Shown here: piece by piece, positions 20,413 through 32,330 of the stretch
Position numbering within the stretch: the first letter of the stretch is position 1
Layout: every line of letters begins with the position of its first letter
Source of the DNA: Gari tellinella
Lineage: Eukaryota; Mollusca; Bivalvia; Cardiida; Psammobiidae
Direction of reading: 5' to 3'
Length of the DNA: 64,000 nucleotides
Assembly: GCA_922989275.2 (NCBI GenBank)
Contig: OV277857.1
Span: 44,741,083 to 44,805,082 of the forward strand
Program-made: the position numbers and the translations under genes
The notes under the pieces: model-generated
The model's input: the letters and a program-made list of their open reading frames with translations, nothing else
What the model was told of the DNA's origin: nothing
Databases searched by the model: none

Positions 20413-21583
20413 CAGTTAAACCTCTATGTATCGAACTTCGATAAATCGAATACCCCGTTGTGTCGAAGTTTTTTTGAAGTCCCGATCTTTTCCACTATAT
20501 ATTCCTTGTAAAAACACATCCATGAATCGAAGTTATGTGTATCGAATTCCCCGTTGTATCGAAGTTATTTTCCAGTCCTTTTCATCCAACATAAAATACC
20601 ACAAATGTATCGAACATCGATTACCTGTCAACTAACATGACTCGCTAGACTGACGCTAATTTTTCACACCTTCGCGTGAAAACACGCTGGGGTGCTCTTT
20701 TAATTCTGCATGCACAAATTGTGTTATCAGTAATAATTGGGTAAGTGTCATTTAATTGTTTCACAGTTTTCGTTAATGATATTGACAACGCCGCCATATT
20801 TAAAAATTTATCCAAATGAGTAAATAAACCGCAAGGACTGTTTTGGACCGACAATTAACGAAACAAGCCAAACTTTGTGAGGAGTTTAATAATGCTGATA
20901 AACCAGTGGTCGGCATTCTATTATCAGAGCCACAACATGGCAAATGTGCTCCGATCATAGTCTGTCCGGTGAAAGACCCGGTAACCAATCCGTGGGGATA
21001 GCTGGACAGACCCATCTCACAACGAACGACAACTCTGTTAAGATATCGATAACGATATGAGTGTATGTTCGTATTTATGCACCTGCAATCTTGACAACCT
21101 CGAAGTCGAAAATTAATCTTTAAAATCATTATTATTTAATCAAATGTTTATTTCAATCTAGAAGCTAAATTGATTGACAGTTACACTGTACATAGTACGA
21201 TTTTTGGCATGTCCGCCGTAGTTTCGCATCTTGGTGTAATTGACAGCATCTAAGTTGAAAGTAAGATTCATGTAGTTTTTTTCACTATGTTTTAATGCGT
21301 ATAATTATGAATTCTCCTACCTTTGTACACATGTATTGTATTTTCTTATCTATGCCGTTGTTTTTATAAATGATAAAGAACACGTCGGATTTATGTTTTA
21401 TTTCAATATGCCAAAAAGTACACATAGACGTGAAAACATTACACGCCGGGAACGATAGTTCTTATAGATCTTATATGCATTGAAATTCAATACTCAAATC
21501 ACAACCCATTTATGATTCGAAGCCCCGATGTTTCGAAGTTTTTTTCACAGTCCCTTGAAGTTCGATATATCGAGGTTTAACTG
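20413..21583 (+). mobile_element. pogo/Tigger-like 1.17-kb element with TA duplication
   Basis: TA-flanked ends CAGTTAAACCTCTATGTATC and GATATATCGAGGTTTAACTG are inverted repeats. ATCGAA-type motifs are repeated subterminally (20440-20620 and 21515-21570). It sits inside a tandem array: the left flank ..ACATGTA and right flank TACTTCCATTGTTAAGG rejoin as one repeat unit around a single TA. There is no intact transposase. Confidence 0.8.
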
Positions 21584-21655
21584 TACTTCCATTGTTAAGG
21601 CAAAGGTTAAAGCTATGAACATGTAGACACACAAACAAATACAGGCCAAATACAA

Positions 21656-22452
21656 TATTCATTATAAAAAAATAATGAATGCTAGTACAGACAGGTAGCA
21701 GCTTTAAAGCAGGATAAAAGTAAAGCAGAATGATGTTCCCTGCTTTCAGTAAGTTCCCTGTCTGAATACTGAATGAGAACCTTCTTTTGAGAAGGAATGA
21801 ACATTTAGAATTAAAATCTTCACATTATAATACAAAAATAGTCAACAGTTTTAAGCATGTGACATTTACCCTTACTTTGTTGGAAACTTGTCATTTTATA
21901 CATGTACATATCAAGCAAACAGTGAAGACCCAGATCAAAGGGTCTTCACTGTTTGCAATACTTTTAAGTATTGCTTGAACATAATCATTGTAAAAGTCTT
22001 CATAGAATGCTCCTTTTTTTTTTGAAGAATGGATGAGCCCATTTGAAATTTCAGCAGTTTAAGGGTTTCTGTTATGACATTTGCCATTCCATGCACCACT
22101 AACCTATTAAATGTGCAAATGGGCTCTTCTTTTTTGTATCCAGGGCAACACAGGGCAAAGTGGTTGCATGACATCGGATGATAAACGAGAATAGTAAATA
22201 GCATTAGGGAAGAGACAAATCGAAATGCAATACATGATTATTATTCAAGTTTGTGCCCAAGAAATGAGAGTTTTTTCTAATTCTTCCTCAATTCGGTTGC
22301 TTCCATAATGAGGCAAAGAATACAGTAAAATCTAATTACAGTAGATCCTGTATTAACCGACCACTGAATAGAAAATCTTTAATACAGGTTATTGCTTTGA
22401 TTGCAGTTATCAAAATGTTGCATTAAATGTACATGTATTATTTTTATGCTAC
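21656..22452. other. Unassigned, with hairpin remnants
   Basis: Half of a B/C arm at 21707-21735; a short D-core hairpin at 21917-21957 (CAAACAGTGAAGACCC..GGGTCTTCACTGTTTG without the AGGGCTCC tip); a decayed TA element from 22335 (CAGTAGATCCTGTATTAACC). Confidence 0.45.
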
Positions 22453-22687
22453 AATAACCCATAACCCCATAAATAATAGTTTTTATGCCTTTAGTATATT
22501 TCTCCACAGAAGAAAATAGCTCCACTTTACATAATCAAAAATATGCACTGTAAGAAATATTTTCTATATCCTAGTAGATGGTAGCTTAAAGCAGACTGAA
22601 AGTAAAGCAGAATGCGCCTTTGGGCACATTCCGCTTTACTTTCAACCAGCTGAAAGACTTTTGTGTTCATGGGGTAATTTAGGGTTA
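22453..22687 (+). mobile_element. Hairpin MITE, family B
   Basis: Tip GCGCCTTTGGGCAC, with mismatches; the right-arm side is shortened before GGGGTAATTTAGGGTTAA. Confidence 0.7.
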
Positions 22688-23067
22688 AGCCACTGCTGGT
22701 ATTACAGGTTTGAAAGATAATAGCAGATAATGTAGCATCTCATCAGGATCTACATTGTTTGCAAACATGTCTTGCCCCTTTTGAAAGACACTAAATATTT
22801 ATGCTTAATATGCAGAAACATGCGTCAACGGTATAGATTATCGATCCAGACAGATTAAAATGCAGTTTACACCACAATTACTTTCCTGAAAGGAAGTAAT
22901 TGTTCGGACATTTTAATTGACGGAGAGGAAATGTAGGTAACTGGGTCAAATATAATCAGCCCAAATATTCTATAAATACCATTGTGATCTGAAGACAGGA
23001 ACCATTTTGAACAACTCCCAATAAAAGCATAACTGATTTATGATAGCTGATAACATGAGGAACATGC

Positions 23068-23289
23068 TTAAAATCCTTGCATGCTAGAAATGGATAAACA
23101 TTGATCACCTTTGCAAACAGTTTGGATCCTGATGAGACGCCGAGTAAACTCGGTGTCTGATCAGGATCCAAACTGTTTGATACGCTGACCCTATTTTTAA
23201 AACAAAATTTCATCAAAAACTCTAATTTTAGAATGGCAGCAGAAGACAAATGTTGCAGACAAAATATGACTCAGTATTCAAAGAGTTAA
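23068..23289 (-). mobile_element. Hairpin MITE, family A
   Basis: Left end CCTTGCATGC, right end CAAAGAGTTAA. Tip GAGTAAACTCGG; core CAAACAGTTTGGATCCTGAT. Confidence 0.8.
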
Positions 23290-23310
23290 AGCTTACAATG
23301 AGAGCATATA

Positions 23311-23502
23311 CAGTAGAACTTTGATATCTTGAACTTGCTTTACTCGAGCTATCCGATAGTTCCACACATGAACTGCATTATTTCATGTTCGGTTCAGTCG
23401 AACATACCCATATTTCAAAGTTAAAACGTGGCTTAGCCACGTTTTAACTTTGAAATACTGGAATGTCGACTTAACCCAGTTCGAGATATCGAAGTTCAAC
23501 TG
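23311..23502 (+). mobile_element. TA-flanked MITE with its own central hairpin
   Basis: CAGTAGAACTTTGATATCTT / GATATCGAAGTTCAACTG, flanked by TA. Hairpin TTTCAAAGTTAAAACGTGGC-TTAGCC-... A degraded relative with the same TTTCAAAGTTAAAAC arm lies at about 58690-58800. Confidence 0.8.
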
Positions 23503-23614
23503 TAGTTGAATTATTTATGTAAGCAAATGAGGCTTGAAACTCGTGCTGAATATCGAAGTTCAACTGTAGTTGAATTATTTATGTAAGCAAATGAGGCTTG
23601 AAACTCGTGCTGAA
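23487..23614 (+). repeat. Perfect 64-bp tandem duplication
   Basis: Unit 23487-23550 is repeated exactly at 23551-23614. The first unit starts inside the right terminus of the 23.3-kb MITE, so the MITE's last 16 bp are duplicated too. Confidence 0.92.
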
Positions 23615-24126
23615 TACCATTTCAGGTTCTGTAATAACACTTGAATATTTTTCATTTGTAAATCTTCTGATGTTATCTGCTTGATGAAGCACTTATTAAT
23701 GTGCATTTTGCTTAGGTAAATTATATTTTTGAAGTGATTAACAAACACATTTATATTGAAACTTCTGAAAACTGAGCTCTTCTAGACTGAGTAAAAGGTT
23801 TGGTTTATAAAGACTGCTGTATTACCGGTAACTCCTTGCATAGAAATAGTAAAACCTTTGCAATCAGTTTTGATCCAGATGTTGCATAATCCTTTAAGAC
23901 ATTTCTACTTATAACTTCAATGCATTAACAAACACTTGTTTTCAGAGATTCCTATATATGCTTCAATCAGTTCATTGGTCAATGAACAGAGACAAGTGTA
24001 TAGTAGAGCTGACCACAGTTATTTCTTACTGTCTTAATATAGATTCTAAAATTCACTTACATGTGAAGATTACTCAAATACTATTCAACCTCAGTAACTC
24101 AAACATCAAACTTATTGATATTTTTA

Positions 24127-24380
24127 ATTCAACCCATCACCGCATAAATACAACTTTTTACGCTTTTAATTTATTCCTCCACTGAAGAAAATTGTTCCAA
24201 GATATACAGTCATGAATATGTATTATAAGAAATATTTTCTATATCCTAGCAGATAATAGCTTAAAGCAGGCTGAAAGTAAAGCAGAATGTGCCTTAAGGC
24301 ACATTCTGCTTTACTTTCAACCTGCTTTAAGTGATAATCTTTCTTTAAAACTAGAAACAGGCTATGGGGTAATGGGTTAA
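24127..24380 (+). mobile_element. Hairpin MITE, family B (near-consensus)
   Basis: Arms TTAAAGCAGGCTGAAAG / CTTTCAACCTGCTTTAAG differ by a single pair; tip GTGCCTTAAGGCAC; right end GGGGTAATGGGTTAA. Confidence 0.88.
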
Positions 24381-24710
24381 AACATGTTTGACTAAAAGCA
24401 AACTCAAGTTAACAAATTTAAACATAAGAAGTATTGGCATGTTCAACTTCATCAAATCTGAGTTACATCCAGATTCATCTGTATTCAGATCTGATCTTGG
24501 ACAAACAGAAATCCATTAACCCTATATTGATACTAGAAAGAAATTACTCAACATTTGATTTGGATCAAAGTTTGTTGATCCAATCATATAAAATATAGAG
24601 TAGATAGAACTTATATCTGAAAAAAATAAGCTTGCAACATTTCCAAGCTTTTACATTCATATGTAGTATTAAATGGGGTAAATAATATTGCCTTTTGCAT
24701 TCTGTATGCA

Positions 24711-24951
24711 TTAACTCTTTGCATGCTGGGTAATTTTTGCATTTGCAACAATTGTCATCTGCTATTGTTCTAAAAATAGATTTTCTAAAAAGAATTCAAA
24801 ACAGTATCAGAGTGTCAAACAGTTTTGGAACCTGATGAGATGCCGCGTTACACGGCATCTCATCAGGATCCAAACTTTTTGCAAACGTTATTACTGTTGG
24901 ACATATCTGGCGCTTAGGCATAGTCGGATTTAAGCACCCCGCATGCATTAA
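24711..24951 (+). mobile_element. Hairpin MITE, family A
   Basis: Left TTAACTCTTTGCATGCTGGG; core GTTTTGGAACCTGATGAGAT with tip GCGTTACACG. The right end decays at GCATGCATTAA. Confidence 0.75.
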
Positions 24952-26154
24952 GGTTAAGTGTTAAGCGTTGCCATGAGTCTGACTGCAGGCCCACAAACGA
25001 GTTCACAAATGAAGTGTCGCGTAATTGGAAACAGGAAGTGAGTTGTCGAGGACCTCTTTGGTCCATCCTGTGAAAAAACGCAAACCCTCGAGTGGAATGA
25101 GTGGAACGAGTTATGATCTAATGAAGTCCAAAAAACCTCTTTCCATTGCCAAAATAATTGGGAAATTTGGTTTGGATCCAAATCAGGCCAATTAAATGTG
25201 CGGCCAGATTTTGACCAACACTTTATGACATTTGAAATTTGAAATCTGTCAAGTTAAATTTGAAATCATTTTATTAGTTTTCAATTCAAGTCAGTAGCTT
25301 ATTACTGCAAGTGACAACTTAAAAACAGGTTGAAAGTTTTGAAAGCAGAATTTTCTAATAATGGCTACAGTTTACATTGACTCTCAAGGGTATTGTTTCT
25401 GAACTAATTATAATTAAGTACTACAAGCAGAGCAGATCCTGATCAGAGCGCTCCTTAAGAAGCCTTCTGATCTAGGTCTTCATTGTTTGCAAATAATGTA
25501 TACACAGGCTCGTATTCCTGAACATTACTGGCTAAAAACTTTTCTGCCATATTTTCTATATTAGAATTTAGACATTTTGACTGAATTCTACATCAATACC
25601 TCAATCTATTTGGATCCTGATCAGACTTCTATAAGTTACTGGCCTAGGTCTAGAGCTATTGGTAAATACATTTACACAGATCATTCTGTTTTGACAGGTA
25701 AAGGGGTTACCTTGTGGATGCACATTAGAATCATTGCCAATAACCTGCAAATGAGGCTACCCACGATATAATATTGTCTCCTGTTTTAATGATATTGCTG
25801 ATAAATATCTCTTTGACAATGGAAAATGTTTCATAGAACTTAATAGTCTAGCATTGATTTAATGGCCTATCTATAACAATATAGAAGTTCAAGGTAAGCA
25901 AAAAAACCTTAGAAAGGGTTAATAAATAACTGAAAAATGCTCAGGTTCAATTCCCCGTGCTTGTAGTCTTCCATCTATTTTGGTCCGTAATTTCTTCCAA
26001 CATTTTATTACTGCGCCTCAATGAAATTCCTAGTACATTATAATTGTAACAAAGCTTCCGTGCATAGAGATGTTCGCAATAAAACCCTGGTTAATGGATT
26101 TGTCTAATGTTTTATGGATTATTACACAGGCTTATCCCTTACTGTGTGTAACAC
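24952..26154. other. Low-repeat stretch, no gene recognised
   Basis: 24955-25190 is GC-richer, non-MITE sequence open for 75 codons on the minus strand but without splice logic. 25325-25500 holds single arms of B and D cores. The rest is AT-rich. Confidence 0.4.
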
Positions 26155-26232
26155 ATCATTTGCAAACAGTGTAGATCAAGATCAGAGGGCTCCGTCAGGA
26201 GCCCTCTGATCTTAGTCTACACTGTTTTCCAT
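26155..26232. repeat. D-type hairpin core
   Basis: CAAACAGTGTAGATCAAGAT..AGGGCTCC-GTC-AGGAGCCCT..TAGTCTACACTGTTT. The outer termini are not clear. Confidence 0.7.
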
Positions 26233-26804
26233 AATCTTAAATATTTTGCAACAAAACCCTCAAGAGTTAATGGAAAATGGTAATTATTTCGAAAATTGAA
26301 AAGTTTATTTTAAGAGACAGAATATAAAGGGTTAAGCATGATATTTATTGATACATAACCAGTGCCGTATCATCCTTCATTATGTTACTCAGGCCTTAGG
26401 ATAAATGAGGGTACTAATAAATATTTCCAACATTGTTTGCCTTTATGTCTTAATTAATCCTTACTTCTCAATAGAACTCTCTTGGAGACCATGAAGATAC
26501 AGTAGTCACCTGAACTTCATTAACTCCAACTCTGTTAAATCAAAATTACCTGTTGTTTTTCAGACGGAATTCAACAAGAACTGCAAACAGTGAATAATAA
26601 TCCCTTCAGGGGGCATAATTCATTTAATTGAAGAATTGTGACCACACGTTAACTGATTGTACAGTTCATCAAAACAATGTGGTATACCAAATTTCAGCTT
26701 CATGGATAGGTCAAAGCAAGTATGAGAAAAGTGTGGAAAACCTGGATGGTTGGAGGGATGGATGGAAGGATATTGCCATACCATAATATGTCTAAAGACG
26801 GGCA

Positions 26805-27053
26805 TAATATAGCCTGTTTCTAGTTTTGAAGACAGGTGACCACTAAAAGCAGGTTGGAAGTAAAGCAAAATGGGCATTAAGATGCATTCTGCTTTACTGT
26901 CACCATTCTTTAAGCTACAGTTTGCTAGGATGTAGAAAATATTTCTTATAGTAAATGTTCATGACTGTATACTTGTAAAATATAATTTTTTTCTTCAGTA
27001 GAGGAATAAATTGAATGCGCTACAATGTGCTTCTATGGTGGGACAGGGTTAAA
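26805..27053 (-). mobile_element. Hairpin MITE, family B
   Basis: Tip GGGCATTAAGATGC, mismatched; left terminus lost. Confidence 0.65.
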
Positions 27054-27318
27054 ACTGTGAAGACCCTGTAGCAATGACAACTTAAATGCTGTCATTTTCT
27101 GAAGCAGTATTAATACCTGGTTTTCACATTTCATATAAATCAATTCAGGTTTTCATATGAAAACCAAACACTATTATCTGAAACAATAAAAATGCTGACA
27201 TATTTACATAACCAATGTTTCTCGACTGTCAATTGTTCCCTCACAGCTCTCAAACAGAACAACAAAAACATCGCCAGTGCAAATGCACAGTATTAATAGG
27301 TTTTCATATTGCATAATA

Positions 27319-27537
27319 CAGTAAAAACTCAATTTAACGAGCACTCAATAGCAGACTTGATTTACTGTTAAAGACAGGACTATCAGTTTAAAGCAGGATG
27401 AAAGTAAAACAGAAAGCTCCTGAAGGAGCTTTCTGTTTTACTTTCATCCTGCTTTAAGCAACATCATACCTTAAAATAGATAATAATTATACAAGTATTT
27501 TCTTGAGTGGTCCCATTTAAAAAGTGAGGTTCTACTG
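27319..27537 (+). mobile_element. TA-flanked MITE with C-type hairpin
   Basis: Ends CAGTAAAAACTCAATTTAAC and GTGAGGTTCTACTG. Hairpin GAAAGCTCCTGAAGGAGCTTTC inside AAAGCAGGATGAAAGTAAAAC arms. Confidence 0.75.
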
Positions 27538-27690
27538 TGTTTGCATAGTGTCTGCAAATGTATCAGAACATGTCTTGCAGCATCACTCATTTGCATCTTT
27601 GCACAACCTGACAAACTGTATTAAACAGCGGAGAAGACGTTATTCCATTATGCATATCAGCATTTCTTCACAAGCTTCATTTATACTTTT

Positions 27691-27849
27691 TTAACCCATT
27701 ACTCCATAAATAGTCCTTTTATTCATACCCCTACTAAAGAAATTAGTACAACTTTATATTTTTATATCCTAGCAGAATGATGTTAGCTTCAAGCAGGCTG
27801 AAAGTAAAGCTGAATGCATTTTACTTCCACAATTTCCACAATAACACAC
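27691..27849 (+). mobile_element. Truncated family B copy
   Basis: TTAACCCATTACTCCATAAA..CCTAGCAGAATGATGTTAGC..GGCTGAAAGTAAAGC, then cut short and abutting the next copy. Confidence 0.6.
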
Positions 27850-28101
27850 TTAACCCATTATCCCATTGCCTGTTTCTAGTTTTGATGATAGATGACCACT
27901 TAAAGCAGGCTGAAAGTAAAGCAGAACGCGCCTTAAGGTGTATTCTGCTTTTTTTCAACATGTTTTAAGCTATTATCTGCTAGAATATAGAAAATATTTT
28001 TTATGATTTTTTATTTATGACATTATAAATTGGAACTATTTTCTTCAGTAGAGGATTGAATTAAAGGCTTAAAAAGGCGTATTTATGGGGTTATGGGTTA
28101 A
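27850..28101 (-). mobile_element. Hairpin MITE, family B
   Basis: Tip GCGCCTTAAGGTGT; right arm eroded (CTGCTTTTTTTCAAC). Confidence 0.75.
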
Positions 28102-28170
28102 AGCACATATATAGATATTAAATTTGATGCATATTACATAATATTCAATTGTATCAAAGGCAGGTTATTG

Positions 28171-28242
28171 CTTAAAGCAAGATAAAAATAAAGAAGAAAG
28201 CTCCTATAGGAGCTTTCTGCTTTACTTTCAATATGCTTTAAG
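28171..28242. repeat. C-type hairpin
   Basis: CTTAAAGCAAGATAAAAATA..AGAAAGCTCCTATAGGAGCT..; right arm CTTTCAATATGCTTTAAG. Confidence 0.65.
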
Positions 28243-28437
28243 CACATCCAGAAATATTAATTTTGTGACACTTATGATTGGGAATTGAAGGAGTAGGGCA
28301 GAGGAATCCTATGATTGTGAAGTCGTCCTATGGTGTGTATGTGAAGGAAAAGGTTACAGTTATTTGAAGACTATTAAGTGTAGTTTGGTGACTAAGAGAA
28401 GACTATATATAATACTGGAGACAGGATTATACCATAG

Positions 28438-28677
28438 TCACCTAATTGTATACATTGTGAAAGAGAAGCAGGGTCAAGTTTGAATGATTTATTATTACGA
28501 GGCAAGAAAAGGGCAAAAAACCCACAATGCAAGTCAACGGAACAGCCTAAACATCGGTGTCATGTGACAAACAAGTGTGATAACTCAAATCCCCGCGGTA
28601 CAAAGGACTGTCAAAACATTGTTAACCGCAAAACTTGCCCCCAGAAACAAAAATGTACAAACAATTGTAAATCGTGA
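28438..28677 (+). CDS. Cysteine-rich, basic open frame; possible terminal exon
   Basis: The frame is open from just after a TAG at 28435-28437 (which also supplies an AG) to TGA at 28675-28677, about 79 codons with nine cysteines. An early CIHC motif is followed by a basic tract (RGKKRAK), then spaced Cys in segments such as KHRCHVTNKCDNSNP and KTCPQKQKCTNNCKS. There is no good in-frame ATG and no signal peptide, so if real this is a last exon of a secreted Cys-rich protein whose 5' part lies elsewhere. The flanks (28250-28437 and 28680-28810) are not recognisable MITE sequence, unlike most of the region. The Cys spacing matches no family I can name. Confidence 0.3.
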   Translation, partial: SPNCIHCEREAGSSLNDLLLRGKKRAKNPQCKSTEQPKHRCHVTNKCDNSNPRGTKDCQNIVNRKTCPQKQKCTNNCKS

Positions 28678-28815
28678 GCAAAATGTCAAACTTTTTCAGT
28701 GAGTTATTGAAATAGTAAAATATTACTTATAAGGGTCTATGTCTATATTATTTAAGATTGAGTATGCATCATCTGAGCTGCACAACTTTCATAAAACAAA
28801 AGACTTTTATGTACT

Positions 28816-29065
28816 TTAACTCTTTCCTCCCTGAAACTTTAAATGGACAATTCCAGTTTCCATTTAAATTTAGTCCATTTTTAACTTTTAAGGGTTGTTT
28901 TTGTAAATGTTTGGCATTATGACAAACAAAGAAGACCCTGATCAGAGGGTTCCTTTCGGAGCCCTCTGATCTGGGTCTTCACTGTTTGCACAGGACAAGA
29001 CTATTTATTTATATACACTGTTTGAAAATGACGCCTATATGCGGGACTAGGGTTCAAAGGGTTAA
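28816..29065 (-). mobile_element. Hairpin MITE, family D
   Basis: Reverse copy; hairpin GAGGGTTCCTTTCGGAGCCC has one mismatch. It lies just right of the Cys-rich ORF. Confidence 0.85.
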
Positions 29066-29248
29066 GTTAACTTAAGTCTCATAGGTAACATTTCTTTCAT
29101 TCATCAATTGTACAGTGAAAAATTATCATGCAATACTTATAATATACATTCATGAATAATAATACTCATTGATGGCGACAGTCATACGGGAGCTTAAGGC
29201 ATGATGGAAGTATAAGGCAAAATGACCCTTACAATTTTTCTTTCTTCT

Positions 29249-29487
29249 TTAACCCATTACTCCATAACCTGTTTCTATATGCTTTTAAGAAAGGCAACTG
29301 CTTAAAGCAGGTTGAAAGTAAAGCAGAATATGCCTTAAGACACATTCTACTTTATTTTAGTTACCATAATGCTAAGATATAGCAAATATTTCTAAAATTC
29401 ATGACAGTATAAATTGAAAATATTTTCTTGAGTGGAACAATAAACTACAGGCATATAATAAAGCATATATATGGGGTAATGAATTAA
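29249..29487 (-). mobile_element. Hairpin MITE, family B
   Basis: Tip TATGCCTTAAGACACA; right arm shortened (CTACTTTATTTTAG). Confidence 0.7.
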
Positions 29488-29549
29488 GTAGCATCCTGCC
29501 TTTAAAACAGAAAACATTGTGCAATTATTATTAAAGCATAAATGAGGGT

Positions 29550-30087
29550 TTAAAGCGACTCACAACCAGATGGTGCATTTGCAAAAATAAAAGAAAATAC
29601 TCAAATATAACCAAAAGGGTAGCATTATCGTGCATCTGGCATTGGAAAAATATGACCAGTCTAAAAACACCCTCTAGAAATGTCTTCAAATCTTAGTGTT
29701 TTAGTTATTTTCCATCACTTTATCCATAGCGTCTACAGTTGCTATAGAAATTGATCACGGGCTAAGACATAAACCCGAGCCGAATTATGCAGTTGTATGT
29801 ACTCTTCATCGCTTCCCACTGAAATACATTAAATCGATCCCAGATATATGAATAGTTTCGTGGCCCAGTGGGTCAAGCGGTGTCCTCATTTTGACTTATG
29901 TCCACCCATGCCGGGTCACGGGTTCGATTTCCACCAGAGTTCAATATTTTCTTTTATTCAAATGAATTTTTTTAAAACAGAATTTCTTATCCTAAACAAA
30001 TTCTTACCGTTTATATAAGCGTTTGTCACATATTTACAAATTACTATTTTTAATGCTACATGTATATCTGGTTGCAAGTCTCTTTAA
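29550..30087 (+). mobile_element. TTAA element with tRNA-like module, copy 2 (diverged)
   Basis: Ends TTAAAGCGACTCACAACC and GGTTGCAAGTCTCTTTAA, with TTAA at each border. A full-length copy more diverged than the other two. The tRNA-like module at 29852-29945 has a mutated B-box (GGTTCGATTTC). Confidence 0.75.
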
Positions 30088-30159
30088 CAGGATACTGTTA
30101 ATACTATAAAGTCATTAAGTGCCCGCGTTCACTGACCTACTGGACCACACTGGCATTAA

Positions 30160-30394
30160 TTAACTCCTTGCATGCTGGGTAATTTATTTTCGTCTGCAAT
30201 ATTTGTTTGATTTTGTTCTAAAATGAGAATTTTATAAATTTCTTAACTTTCAAAACATGGTCAGAGTGTCAAACAGTTAGGATCAGGATGAGACGCCGCT
30301 CAACGTGTTGAGCGGCGTCTCATCTGGATCCAAACTGTTTGCAAAGGCAATCACTGTGGCAGATATATCTGCCGCTAGCAGGCAAAGAATTTAT
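30160..30394 (+). mobile_element. Hairpin MITE, family A
   Basis: Left TTAACTCCTTGCATGCTGGG; tip GCTCAACGTGTTGAGC gives a longer stem than other copies. It lies 72 bp right of a TTAA element. Confidence 0.8.
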
Positions 30395-30441
30395 CTAAAT
30401 TTGAGAAATAAAAGCAGCCAACATTCTTTTAGCAGACAAAA

Positions 30442-30692
30442 TTAACCCTTTCCCTTATAGAAGCGACTTTTAGCACATGCATTTTATTCATCCGCTGAAG
30501 AAATTAGTTCCAATATAAACCATATTGAATATGTGTCATATTTAATACTTTCCTTATTCTAGCTGGTAAAAGCTTAAAGCAGGCTGAAAGTAAAGCAGAA
30601 TGTGCCATATGGCGCATTCTGCTTTACTTTCAACCTGCTTTAAGTAGTCACCTATTTTCAAAACTATAAACAGGCTATGGGGTAATGGGTTA
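30442..30692 (+). mobile_element. Hairpin MITE, family B
   Basis: Tip GTGCCATATGGCGC (one mismatch); otherwise close to the 6.3-kb copy. Confidence 0.85.
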
Positions 30693-30837
30693 TGGGAGTT
30701 CAGGGATTCTATCCATTCTGAATTGAGTACATTTGCCTAAGTAATGTATGGTATTAAAATCATAAGACAATTGATTTTATATTATTCTTATAACCTGAGG
30801 AAAGCAATGAATGTTAGGTTTGTACCAAGTCTGCCTT

Positions 30838-30980
30838 TAACCCTAATAATTATAGCTAAATGTTTTCAGTATTAAAGACAGATGATTAAATTAAGCAGAC
30901 TGAAAGTAATGGAGCATTCTGCTTTTCTTTCAACCTACTGTAAGTCAAAACAGGAAATAGGCTTTGGGGTAATGGGTTAA
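30838..30980 (-). mobile_element. Short family B derivative
   Basis: Only 143 bp: TTAACCCTAATAATTATAGC..AAAGTAATGGAGCATTCTGC..GGGGTAATGGGTTAA, with most flanking sequence deleted. Confidence 0.55.
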
Positions 30981-31029
30981 GAAATCACTCAATCAAGAAC
31001 CATGACAATATTTAAATACAGGTGACCAT

Positions 31030-31285
31030 TTAACCCTTTGAACCCTAGTCCCGCATATAGGTGTGATTCTCAAACAGTGTACATGTATATATAAATAGTA
31101 GACTTTTCCTGTGCAAACAGTGAAGACCCAGATCAGAGGGCTCCAAAAGGAGCCCTCTGATCAGGGTCTTCACTGTTTGTCATAATGTCAAACATTGACA
31201 AAACAACCCTAATAAGTCAGAAATGGACTAGACTAAAATAGAAACTGGAATTGTCCATTTAAAGTTTCAGGGAGGAAAGAGTTAA
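31030..31285 (+). mobile_element. Hairpin MITE, family D
   Basis: Forward copy; hairpin GGGCTCCAAAAGGAGCCC is perfect. Confidence 0.85.
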
Positions 31286-32330
31286 ACCAGGACACTATAA
31301 TGTATAATGCAGAAAGCTCGATCTGCATTACTTTTTCTGTGCATTAAGCTGCACTCTCTCGTAAAGACTACAACATTTATGTTTTTTAGTGCATTAATAC
31401 AAGTTTGACTATAACTGCAGAAAATGTTGAAATTGTTCCAACATTTATGAGAGCTATGAAATGTGCCAAGACAATTTCATTAAATTTCATTCAGTGTATT
31501 GTAATGCATCATAAAACCCAAGTGCTTCCTTCAATTGGTTGTAGCTACTAGCAATACAGAACGAATTATAACAAAATGATTAAATTAACATTTTCATTGT
31601 GAGTTGTGGGCTGACAAGTCTGTAGAGTGATGTCATCCACAGTCTGCAAACAAAGCTCTCTTCTGAGAGATGCATTATCTGGATAAACATTGTTAGCACT
31701 TTGAAATATCAGCATTACAAGATCAGTCCTTAAAGAATTTGAATCAAATAGTATACAAGATAAGTAAAGTTCATTATTTGAACCAAACACTGAAAGGCTT
31801 ATAAACATTTACAAGGGCAGATCTAGACAGGGGAGAAGACATTCTCTCCCATTTGAACACAATTTAAACAGGGGTATAATTCGGTTACCGTATGTATCTA
31901 CTGAAGAGCCCTGAAGTTTAGGATCTGCTCTTGATTATATACCAGCTGCTATTTAGTATGCAATTCATTACCCAGAATAATTTCCTGGAACTTTCCTTGT
32001 GCAAAAAATGACAAAATAACTGTATGATATTACAATAGCTTATGATAATTGGCACGATGCAGGCTTACCCTAACAACAAAGTGAATGCAATTAAGTGCTG
32101 CAGTAAAACTAACATGGAAATAATTGGTTTGAAGGATGTTGCAGATTTCTGCAATAGTTTTGGCATGCAAGTTGCTCAAAGCAAATTGCTGTTTGTGCAA
32201 TCAAACTCAAACCCCCCTCCATCTATAGAAATACAGTCAAACCTGTTTAGATATACACTAGGGATGGTCTACATTATTGTGATTTCACATTAAATTTGCT
32301 ACTATAATGGAATTTTGAAACAGAGTTCAG
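31286..32330. other. Unassigned, one C-type hairpin remnant
   Basis: A worn C hairpin at about 31300-31350 (AATGCAGAAAGCTCG..CTGCATTACT). The rest shows no repeat or coding signal. Confidence 0.45.
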
